This document shows positions 41,891-49,216 of a DNA stretch of 64,000 nucleotides, piece by piece. The notes beneath the pieces were generated by a model. The model had not been told where the DNA came from and ran no database searches. It saw nothing but the letters and a program-made list of their open reading frames with translations. Positions within the stretch are counted from its first letter, which is position 1; the number at the start of each line of letters is the position of its first letter. Location: assembly GCF_000482325.1 (NCBI RefSeq), contig NZ_AXVA01000022.1, positions 1 to 64,000 on the forward strand. The letters run 5' to 3'. The position numbers and the translations under genes are program-made. This stretch comes from Bacillus sp. UNC438CL73TsuS30 (lineage in GTDB: Bacteria; Bacillota; Bacilli; Bacillales; Cytobacillaceae).

Positions 41891-43695
41891 GTATACTCGG
41901 CCAACAGCTTGTTAATTGACTGATTAATCTCCCCAATATTCACGTTTCCCAATTGTGAATTATTAATTTCATATTTTCTTTTTATTTGAATGATTCGTCT
42001 GACACTGTCATTAATTCTTTGTTCGGGAATTTCCCCTTTTTGAACAGCAGTTTTTAAAGATAAAACAGTTTCTATTATACTGTTATAATCGTGGGCCACT
42101 AAAATTATGTCGCTGCCAGCCTTGACTGACTCCACTGCCGCCCGGCCAATGGTGAAATGATTTGTAATTGCCTTCATCGTCATATCATCTGTAATGACAA
42201 CGCCACTGAAATTAAGCTGTTTTCTTAGAATCTCAGTCATAATCTTTTTAGACATGGAGGCTGGAAAATGGTCATCCAGCTTTGGCAACAAGATATGGGC
42301 TACCATTACAACATCAGCCCCGTGATTAATGGCACGTTCAAACGGGATTAACTCAAGTTTTTTAAGTTGCGTTAGAGTTTTGTTGACGATGGGAAGTTCT
42401 AGATGGGAATCAACATCTGTATCTCCATGTCCGGGAAAATGCTTAATCGTTGAAATAATATTCTGCGACTGAATGCCTTTCATGGTTTGAATCCCAAGCT
42501 TGCTTACAATTTCCGGATTATTTCCGAATGACCTATTCCCTATTACTGGGTTGTGAGGATTACTATTGACATCCAGAACAGGCGCAAAATCAAGATTAAA
42601 ACCAAATCCTTTTAACTCTCTGCCTAAAATGGAACCAACTTTATAGGAAAACTGACTATTATTGATTTCTCCAATAACCTTATTTGTTGGAAAGTTAATA
42701 AGTCCCCCTGGCAGCCTAGAAACACTACCGCCTTCTTGGTCAACACTTAACAATAACGGCAATGGGTTCGGAACATTTTCGGACTTAATTCCATTTAGAA
42801 GATGAACAGTTTGTTGAGTGTTTACTAAATTATTAGAGTAAAAAATCAATCCGCCAACTTTGTATTTGGATATTAAATTTTTGGTATGGGTATCCACTGT
42901 CACTCCGGAAATTCCCCCGATGATCATTTGCCCGATTTTTTCATCTAAACTCATTCCTGAAATAATCTCCGAGATACTCTTTTTATGCGAAGATTTATTT
43001 TGGTCATCCGACTGATTTGGAAAATCAGGTCGGTTCGGATCACCGGATTGACTTGAAATCTCCGATTGTTTTTTTACTTCGGTATAAACTGAAATGTGAT
43101 CTACTTTTGGATTTGGCTCTTGATCAGTTTGTTTTGGAAGAATCCACTTTAAATCGTATTTAGAGGTAACATGATAAACAAAAATCATTTGGTCATGGGT
43201 ACTGTCTTTGTAGTACCGGACCTCATCTGGTTCACCTCCAATTTTTTTGATCTCATTTAATGGGATGCTTTTCAATCCCGAATCATAGGACCTGATATCA
43301 TTTACAAGCTCATCATGGTAGCCAACTACCACATGGTGATTTCCATACTCTTCGTAGATACCACTTGCAGTTTCCGTTATTTGATTAGGTTCTCCCCATT
43401 TAGTATGGATTTCCTTTATTTCTGTCTTACCGGAAATGAATGGAGTGTGCGCTACTTTTCCTTCCTTAGACAATGAAAAGGTTTCTTTAACTAGTGATCC
43501 TAAACTTGAAGTTTTGTCTTGGTCGGATTTGGAGGGTTTCTGACTTGAAGGGGGTGATGTGATCGAGGGATTTTTTACTGTCTTCTTCATATTTCTATCC
43601 CCTCCGAAAGCAAAAATGACAGCAGCTAGAACAAGGGCTAGAGAAAGAATCAAAAAAACCAGCAGTTTCAACAGGGACTTTCTTGGTTTTGTCAT
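41884..43695 (-). CDS. DUF4309 - GH3 beta-N-acetylhexosaminidase fusion (NagZ-like)
   Basis: A 603-residue exported protein. Residues 9-31 form a membrane anchor or signal, 35-70 a Ser/Pro/Lys linker. About 78-205 is a DUF4309 (YjgB-like) domain, recognised by HTPFISGKTEIKEIHTKWGE and the closing DHISVYTE. 240-590 is a GH3 domain with the NagZ motif KHFPGHGDTDVDSH (418-431) and the nucleophile Asp in ITDDM (about 503). It should cleave GlcNAc-MurNAc fragments in cell-wall recycling outside the membrane. The DUF4309 fusion is not the usual NagZ layout. AAGGAGG precedes the ATG. Confidence 0.88.
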   Translation of the reverse strand: MTKPRKSLLKLLVFLILSLALVLAAVIFAFGGDRNMKKTVKNPSITSPPSSQKPSKSDQDKTSSLGSLVKETFSLSKEGKVAHTPFISGKTEIKEIHTKWGEPNQITETASGIYEEYGNHHVVVGYHDELVNDIRSYDSGLKSIPLNEIKKIGGEPDEVRYYKDSTHDQMIFVYHVTSKYDLKWILPKQTDQEPNPKVDHISVYTEVKKQSEISSQSGDPNRPDFPNQSDDQNKSSHKKSISEIISGMSLDEKIGQMIIGGISGVTVDTHTKNLISKYKVGGLIFYSNNLVNTQQTVHLLNGIKSENVPNPLPLLLSVDQEGGSVSRLPGGLINFPTNKVIGEINNSQFSYKVGSILGRELKGFGFNLDFAPVLDVNSNPHNPVIGNRSFGNNPEIVSKLGIQTMKGIQSQNIISTIKHFPGHGDTDVDSHLELPIVNKTLTQLKKLELIPFERAINHGADVVMVAHILLPKLDDHFPASMSKKIMTEILRKQLNFSGVVITDDMTMKAITNHFTIGRAAVESVKAGSDIILVAHDYNSIIETVLSLKTAVQKGEIPEQRINDSVRRIIQIKRKYEINNSQLGNVNIGEINQSINKLLAEYTK

Positions 43696-43912
43696 AAAAT
43701 ATTCCTCTCCTCCTTAATATAGACAAGAGAAAAAGTATTTCTTATACTTAAATTCAACTGCTGAACCTTGCTCCATCTTGCCCGGATTGTTGACTATCTT
43801 CCCATTTATATGCACCTATTTTAGAATCATGTTTACCATGGAGTAAACTGCTCCACTTCCCTCTAATCATTTTTCCCTTCATAGATCCCGCATCTTAAAT
43901 TTTAGATTGGTT

Positions 43913-44054
43913 TTATTTTTTCAATAACAAATACATAAAATAAGGCGAACCAATTAAAGCAACCATGATCCCGGCCGGTATTCCATCGGGGTCAAGGATA
44001 TTTCGATCCCACCAGCAGGATTCGCTGCTTTTTAAGTAATAACGGATGAATCAT
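43913..44054 (-). pseudogene. Remnant of a second FecCD siderophore permease with a large internal deletion
   Basis: The ATG at 44054 overlaps the stop of the upstream permease (ATGA) and begins MIHPLLLKKQRILLVGS, then hits a stop. Another frame continues with LDPDGIPAGIMVALIGSPYF and ends at 43913, which is the normal C-terminus of a FecCD permease. About 290 codons that should separate these ends are missing and the junction is out of frame. The gene is clearly dead. Confidence 0.75.
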
Positions 44055-44965
44055 GAGAATTTGTTCCCTCCTTTATGCACAATCACGAGAAAGAAGGGTA
44101 AACCGATGAGTGCCACAATCGCGGCAAATGGTGTTTCATAAGGAGCATTGATGGTGCGTCCCAGTGTATCGGCAAAAAGCATAAAGGTTGCCCCTAAAAT
44201 AGCCGAAAATGGGATAATCAATCGATAATCTGTTCCAACATTTGCACGAACGATATGTGGAACCATTAAGCCAATAAAGGCCATATTGCCAACAAGGGCC
44301 ACCGAGGCACCGGCAAGCAAAATAATGACAAGAAACAGAACGAATTTAATATAGACCGTTTTTTGTCCTAATCCTACAGCAATTTCCTCGCTTAGACTAA
44401 GAATCGTCAGCTGACGGGAGAGAAAGAGCGAAAGCAAGACTCCCATGATTATAAAAGGAACAATAACCCGAAGCTGATGCCAGGTTGTACCAATCATTCC
44501 ACCCGCTGTCCACATTGAGACATCCTTTGAAATTTTAAAATAAATCCCAACGCCTTCTGATATCGCGTAAAGAAAAGCTGATACAGCCGTACCCGCTAGA
44601 ACAATCCGAAGTGGTGAAAAACCGCCTTCTTTCATGACTCCGATTCCAAATACCAGAATCGAACCAATCGCGGCACCAATAAAACAGGCGACCATGATTC
44701 CAAAATAATTGGTGGACGGAATGAGGGCAATGGTGATCGCCAGCGCTGCATTAGCCCCCGCTGTTAACCCCAGCATGCTTGGATCCGCAAGCGGATTTCT
44801 TGTTAATCCTTGCATGATCGCACCGGAAACGGATAACGCCATTCCCACAAAGATGGCGGCGATTTCACGCGGAAGGCGAATCTCACGAATGAGGGAAATC
44901 TCTTGACTCTTCACGGTTGTTAGTGCTAACCACATATCTTTGATTATGGTATCGGCTGCCCCCAA
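44051..44965 (-). CDS. FecCD-family iron-siderophore ABC permease, start codon region lost
   Basis: Most of a FecCD permease is intact: LPREIAAIFVGMALSVSGAI, MQGLTRNPLADPSMLGLTAG, VGNMAFIGLMVPHIVR and the C-terminal helices. The frame continues upstream of the TTG at 44965 through a normal first helix (LSLSLLVFFATFFLSIALGA) to a stop at 45032, but no ATG, GTG or TTG start precedes that helix. The 21-bp repeat array begins 6 bases away at 45038. It is probably non-functional, since both its partner permease and binding protein are broken. Confidence 0.75.
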   Translation of the reverse strand: MGAADTIIKDMWLALTTVKSQEISLIREIRLPREIAAIFVGMALSVSGAIMQGLTRNPLADPSMLGLTAGANAALAITIALIPSTNYFGIMVACFIGAAIGSILVFGIGVMKEGGFSPLRIVLAGTAVSAFLYAISEGVGIYFKISKDVSMWTAGGMIGTTWHQLRVIVPFIIMGVLLSLFLSRQLTILSLSEEIAVGLGQKTVYIKFVLFLVIILLAGASVALVGNMAFIGLMVPHIVRANVGTDYRLIIPFSAILGATFMLFADTLGRTINAPYETPFAAIVALIGLPFFLVIVHKGGNKFS

Positions 44966-45037
44966 GGCAATGGAGAGGAAAAACGTCGCGAAAAATACCA
45001 GCAGGGATAAACTTAACTTTATCAGTGAATCCTATGA

Positions 45038-45131
45038 TTTATCTGCGTAGAATTAGGATTTATCTGCGATTCTAAGTCATTTATCTGCGAAAAGGGAACT
45101 TTTATCTGCGTACTGAAGTGTTTTATCTGCG
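45038..45131 (+). repeat. TTTATCTGCG array, 5 units, 21-bp period (array 3)
   Basis: TTTATCTGCG occurs exactly at 45038, 45059, 45080, 45101 and 45122, each 21 bases apart, with 11-base spacers of changing sequence. It separates the 5'-truncated permease from the binding-protein remnant and may mark the spot where the permease lost its start. Confidence 0.92.
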
Positions 45132-45150
45132 AACCAATTAAAATATAAAA

Positions 45151-45475
45151 TTAGTTTCCTAGAAAGTCCTTTTTAAAGGTTTCTAGCTGATAATCTAATG
45201 TTAATGGGTCATTGAAATAGAATTCTTTTGCATTCACTTCAAAAACATGTTTGTTTTTGACAGCTGGAATTTCTTTATACGTATCGGTTTCCTGGAACGA
45301 ATTATCGGTATCCGAATTCTTACTCAAGATAAGATAATCCCCGGCATACTCAGGAAGGGCTTCCTGTGATAAGGCATAGGACCCGTCTTTTTTTCTACCA
45401 TCTTTTTCACTTTTTCCAGGCGGCAATACGGCGATTGATTGGGCCAATGAGTTGGTGCCAATTGCCAAATAGATT
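45151..45475 (-). pseudogene. C-terminal remnant of a siderophore-binding lipoprotein (FecB/FhuD type)
   Basis: About 105 codons remain of a periplasmic-binding-protein-family C-terminus: PEYAGDYLILSKNSDTDN, IPAVKNKHVFEVNAKEFYFN and YQLETFKKDFLGN. A complete protein would be near 310 residues with a lipoprotein signal; the whole first two-thirds is absent. The break at about 45470-45475 coincides with the break in the neighbouring plus-strand reductase remnant. Confidence 0.75.
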
Positions 45476-45988
45476 TATCTAACCTACCGGAAGGACAGTT
45501 TATCGGGACATGAAGCGCAGGCTTCCCAGTTGTTGAACAGTTCTGCCCATTGTTTCTTCAATACCTCGATTACGAAATTAGTTGCTTCCCCCCAGCATGA
45601 TGTGATTGAGAAGGTGTGCTTGACCCATCAGGAAACGGGTGAAAGCTTTTCTTTAGAGATTGATGAGGTAATCATCAATCATGGCTATGAACAAGATGCG
45701 GCACTATTAGACCATAGTGAATTATCTATTGAACGGACTGAACAATTTTATATTGCCGGGAATGCGACATGTGAGTCATCTGTTGAGGGAATTTATGCGG
45801 CTGGGGATATTCTCATGTACGAAGGGAAAGTGAATTTAATTGCAGGTGCTTTCCAAGATGCTGCCAATGCGGTCAACAAGGCAAAGCAATTTATACAGCC
45901 GGACGCACCTAAAGTGGCGTTGGTCTCTTCACATATTGAAGTCTTTCAAGAGCGGAATCAAGAATTAGTGAAGCAAATGATAAAGTAG
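45473..45988 (+). pseudogene. C-terminal remnant of a thioredoxin-reductase-like flavoprotein
   Basis: The frame opens at the break with IYLTYRKDSLSGHEAQASQL and continues to the C-terminus: LEIDEVIINHGYEQDAALLD, then the FAD motif GIYAAGDILMYEG and AGAFQDAANAVNKAKQFI. This is the last half of a YumC/ferredoxin-NADP reductase-like protein of about 330 residues; the N-terminal FAD and redox regions are missing. Such reductases often neighbour siderophore uptake genes and may release iron. Confidence 0.75.
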
Positions 45989-46107
45989 ATTTCACCAATA
46001 TTCCTTCCTCTACTTCATATTTTTTTAAAGAAGGATTAACAGGTTTATAACATCTATGACATATTCTATTAACATTATTTCTCTATAGTATAGGTAGTGG
46101 GGGTAGC

Positions 46108-46257
46108 ATGCGTGGCTACCATGGTATTTGGCGTAGGAGGAGCCGATACAAGCGAGCGGGTCAATATATTAGATTTAATAGTAAATTAAAAACCGACGAA
46201 ATTTTATATGAAGAAGAAGAGAAATTATTGGGGACATTTATCAAGATACTCGCTTGA
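46108..46257 (+). CDS. Possible 49-residue basic small protein
   Basis: An ATG frame begins MRGYHGIWRRRSRYKRAGQY and ends with an acidic EEEE patch and a hydrophobic tail. GGGGGT lies 3-4 bases before the ATG, which is close. Its 3' end forms a hairpin (TTGGGGACA with TGTCCCCAA). The strong Arg bias could be real or chance. The remainder of 45989-46398 shows no other gene; the promoter of the downstream transporter is expected there. Confidence 0.35.
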   Translation: MRGYHGIWRRRSRYKRAGQYIRFNSKLKTDEILYEEEEKLLGTFIKILA

Positions 46258-46398
46258 TTTTGTCCCCAATCAAGTTTATTAAAGGCAGTTTTTACGTTTA
46301 CTCCCTTGATGGCCTCTATCCTACCTGACACTGACCGCCATTTACTCTTTCATTATGATATACTTTAGAAAGTGTATTTTCCTGAAAGGAGTAAATAA

Positions 46399-47598
46399 AT
46401 GGAATTAACAAATTCTAATACTCAGACGAAATCGTCTTATCTTTTTTTCCTCGTTACCGGGATAATCCTTGTCGCCTTTAATTTGCGACCCGCGATTACC
46501 TCTGTTGGGCCATTAATTGGAATGATTCAGAAAGATGTCGGACTTGCCCATTGGAGCGCAGGCCTATTAATGAGTTTACCGCTCGTCATTTTTGCCGTCA
46601 TGTCCCCTATTGTTCCGAAATTAGCCAATCGATTTTCAAATGAAAAAACTCTTCTCATGGGTTTGATTTCCCTTTTAATCGGGATAAGTATTCGGGTGAT
46701 CCCCGTGACATTTTTTCTCTTTGCTGGAACGCTGTTGGCCGGGATGGGTATAGCGATTGGAAATGTGCTTTTGCCAGCTGTTGCAAAAGATAAGTTCCCG
46801 CAAAAATTCGGCCTGATGACCAGTGTTTATTCTACTTCTATGGGGTTTGTTGCATCATTAGCATCCGGAGTAAGTGTCCCATTAGCAACGGGATTAAACC
46901 TCGGCTGGCAGGGAGCCTTAATCGTTTGGGGAATTCCAGCTATTGTAGCCATCTTGCTTTGGAGCTTTCTTGTCAAATTTAATCAAGGAAGTCAGAATGC
47001 GGTCAGAAAAGTAACTCCCAGTTCAAATCAAATTTGGCGTTCAAAACTTGCCTGGCAAATCGCCATTTTTATGGGGTTTCAATCCTTCTTATTTTATGTA
47101 ACGATTTCTTGGCTGCCTGAAATCCTGCACAGTCACGGCATAAGTGTTGAAACAGCAGGTTGGCTCCTTTCCTTTACCCAACTCGTGGGATTACCGGCCA
47201 GTTTCTTCGTCCCTGTTATGGCAGGACGGTTTCGTTCACAAGTCGGTATTTCCTTCGGGTTAGGTCTGAGTGCTTTAGTTGGCTTTACAGGATTACTCTT
47301 TGGCTCATCCTATCCGATTTTAATCATCAGTATTATTTTAATCGGAGTTGCCTTAGGAGGAAGCTTTCCATTAGCCCTTAGCTATATCGGCCTCCGTGCA
47401 CGTAGTGCTGCCCAAGCTGCCGATTTATCGGGAATGGCCCAATCAACCGGTTATATTCTAGCCGCAATCGGACCGTTATTTATTGGGTTTTTATATGACC
47501 AAACCCATATGTGGACCATCCCGCTCATCACTCTTATAATTGTTTCTGTCATTCAGATGACATTTGGAATGTTGTCCGGCCGGAATCGGTATGTGTAA
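46399..47598 (+). CDS. CynX/NimT-family MFS transporter
   Basis: A 399-residue, 12-helix MFS protein. The segment FNLRPAITSVGPLIGMIQKD in the first helix and loop is the hallmark of the CynX/NimT group (cyanate and 2-nitroimidazole transporters; YycB/YeaN in Bacillus and E. coli). Direction and substrate are unknown. AAAGGAG precedes the ATG. It is a single gene with its own terminator. Confidence 0.9.
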   Translation: MELTNSNTQTKSSYLFFLVTGIILVAFNLRPAITSVGPLIGMIQKDVGLAHWSAGLLMSLPLVIFAVMSPIVPKLANRFSNEKTLLMGLISLLIGISIRVIPVTFFLFAGTLLAGMGIAIGNVLLPAVAKDKFPQKFGLMTSVYSTSMGFVASLASGVSVPLATGLNLGWQGALIVWGIPAIVAILLWSFLVKFNQGSQNAVRKVTPSSNQIWRSKLAWQIAIFMGFQSFLFYVTISWLPEILHSHGISVETAGWLLSFTQLVGLPASFFVPVMAGRFRSQVGISFGLGLSALVGFTGLLFGSSYPILIISIILIGVALGGSFPLALSYIGLRARSAAQAADLSGMAQSTGYILAAIGPLFIGFLYDQTHMWTIPLITLIIVSVIQMTFGMLSGRNRYV

Positions 47599-47630
47599 GG
47601 GTTAAAAGTAAATTTTCTAGTTTGAAATGC

Positions 47631-47672
47631 AAAAGGTATCTCCAATTTCTTTTTCTGGGGATACCTTTTTAA
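47631..47672 (+). terminator. Rho-independent terminator
   Basis: AAAAGGTATCTCCA pairs with TGGGGATACCTTTT (one G-T pair) across an 11-base loop, ending in T. It lies between the transporter and the converging small-gene pair. Confidence 0.8.
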
Positions 47673-47701
47673 TAATTATAAGCTGAGATCGTCCCCTCAC
47701 C

Positions 47702-47926
47702 TTATTCTTCCTTATAAAATCGCTCTCCGGTTTCCGGATTAAAGTAAACAACTAATCTTTTATTTGTAGTTGGATCAATTGAGACCTCATTTGTCCGGAC
47801 GAAGCCCTTAGGCACTTGCTGTCCATGCTTCGATTTAAAGCGGCGATCCCAGATCAACCAGGAACCAATGATTAAAATAATGAGAATGACAAGCTGGATA
47901 CCGTAATAACCCAAAATCCATTTCAT
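47702..47926 (-). CDS. Small single-pass membrane protein
   Basis: A 74-residue protein with one N-terminal membrane segment (about residues 5-27) and a cytosolic tail that includes NPETGERFYKEE. It starts three bases after the stop of the YbjQ-family gene, so the two form an operon. The family is not recognised. Association with the YbjQ protein at the membrane is possible but unproven. Confidence 0.7.
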   Translation of the reverse strand: MKWILGYYGIQLVILIILIIGSWLIWDRRFKSKHGQQVPKGFVRTNEVSIDPTTNKRLVVYFNPETGERFYKEE

Positions 47927-47929
47927 CGT

Positions 47930-48250
47930 CTATTCCTTTTCCGCAATAACAGCTGTTCCATACGCAACGATTTCACTCATATTCTGACCGATTTCACCAG
48001 AGTCGAAGCGCATCATAATAATTGCATTTGCCCCCATTGCCTGCGCGTTTTTCACCATGCGGTCGATTGCTTGTTTTCTAGCATCTTCGAGCATCTCTGT
48101 ATACTGATTAATTTCTCCACCCACGAGCCCTTTAAGAGAAGCCATGATATCCTTACCAAGTCCTCTCGCCCTTACGGTTAATCCAAATACTGGTCCAATC
48201 ACTTCTGTAATTTTATGATTCGCAATATTCTCGGTTGTTACGATGTTCAT
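47930..48250 (-). CDS. YbjQ-family (UPF0145) protein
   Basis: A 106-residue protein of the YbjQ family, described as heavy-metal-binding-like and forming pentamers in structures. Conserved stretches are ITEVIGPVFGLTVRARGLGK, GGEINQYTEMLEDARKQAID and NAIIMMRFDSGEIG. GGGGGC lies upstream of the ATG. The function is unknown. First gene of a two-gene unit. Confidence 0.9.
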   Translation of the reverse strand: MNIVTTENIANHKITEVIGPVFGLTVRARGLGKDIMASLKGLVGGEINQYTEMLEDARKQAIDRMVKNAQAMGANAIIMMRFDSGEIGQNMSEIVAYGTAVIAEKE

Positions 48251-48474
48251 ATAAATTTGCCCCCTTTAAAATTAGTCCTACAAGTTTATTTTACTTTGCA
48301 AAGAATAGAAAATGCCATTACTTTTACAATCTCTTGATGAATTTGTCCTAAAACAAGGAAAAGCAACCCCAATATTTATAGGCGAAAGGTTTGTTAAAAA
48401 TTAACAATTATCTCCTTATAATAAAAAAGTAGGGAAAAATTATTCTTCTTAATGAATATGGATGGAGAATTTTT

Positions 48475-48735
48475 ATGGATAATGAGATAAATTCATTTGA
48501 TGCAATCCTTGCTACGGCAATTGTTAAACCAGAAATGTGCTTTCACTTTTATAGGGCATTTTTAGAGTTGGATTTATTTGTTCTTGGAACAGCTGCAAAT
48601 TTCGAGCCTTACCAGGATGATGATGGGCCTTCGCTTTTTCTAAAATATTTTGAAATAGAGAATGAACTCGTCCTCCCTGTCTATTCAACTAACATTCATC
48701 GGAGTGATTTTAATGGAAGATTGGGAATACGATGA
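48475..48735 (+). CDS. SseB-like N-terminal fragment
   Basis: An 86-residue frame. Its first ~70 residues resemble the N-terminus of SseB (enhanced serine sensitivity) domains: FDAILATAIVKPEMCFHFYR, AFLELDLFVLGTAANF and ELVLPVYST. SseB proteins are usually 120-250 residues, so this copy stops early, and its last residues overlap the next gene. GGAGA precedes the ATG. The truncation looks like a recombination scar next to an immunity-type gene. Confidence 0.55.
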   Translation: MDNEINSFDAILATAIVKPEMCFHFYRAFLELDLFVLGTAANFEPYQDDDGPSLFLKYFEIENELVLPVYSTNIHRSDFNGRLGIR

Positions 48736-48964
48736 ATTATTTGGGGCAATTAATGAGTACTATAATGATTTTTTAATCCTAAATAGAGGATATGAATATG
48801 CAATAGCAAGAACATTTAGTGAATATATAAATCTTGGGAGATTAGAAGATTTTATAGTTGATACAGCTATTGGAGAAATTTTAATCACACATGATAAAGT
48901 TTTTATTGGTTATGTTGAAGGTAAAACAAAGAGATTACGCAAATTTAACAGGACTAGATTTTGA
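48713..48964 (+). CDS. Imm3-like immunity protein (orphan)
   Basis: An 83-residue acidic protein starting MEDWEYDELFGAINEYYNDF. The DWEYxEL opening, a central AIARTFSEYINLGRLEDFIV and the VDTAIGEILITHDKVFIGYV strand pair fit the Imm3 family of polymorphic-toxin immunity proteins. GGAGTG lies 7 bases before the ATG; a longer frame from 48662 is not needed. No toxin gene is next to it. The family call is from pattern memory and should be treated as tentative. Confidence 0.55.
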   Translation: MEDWEYDELFGAINEYYNDFLILNRGYEYAIARTFSEYINLGRLEDFIVDTAIGEILITHDKVFIGYVEGKTKRLRKFNRTRF

Positions 48965-49151
48965 GTTATTTTTAGTTTTTAGATTTAAATCCAATATAAT
49001 ATTATCTATTCCGTTTTATGGAATGGATTAAGCCTAACCACTTCTCTACAGTCAACTATGTGGTGTCACGAGTAATAAAAATGACTAACATGTAGCGGTG
49101 ACCACAATTTCGACTTTTACTTAACTTTTTAGGATGATAGTTGTTTAAAGG

Positions 49152-49186
49152 AAAAAATTAAAAGGCTAACTCTTAAATTAGCCTTT
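49152..49186 (-). terminator. Terminator after the amino acid permease gene
   Basis: AAAGGCTAA and TTAGCCTTT form a 9-bp stem with an 8-base loop; the minus strand then reads TAATTTTTTCC. It lies 31 bases past the stop at 49217. Confidence 0.8.
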
Positions 49187-49216
49187 CTAATTTTTAAATG
49201 AATATAATCAGTATGT

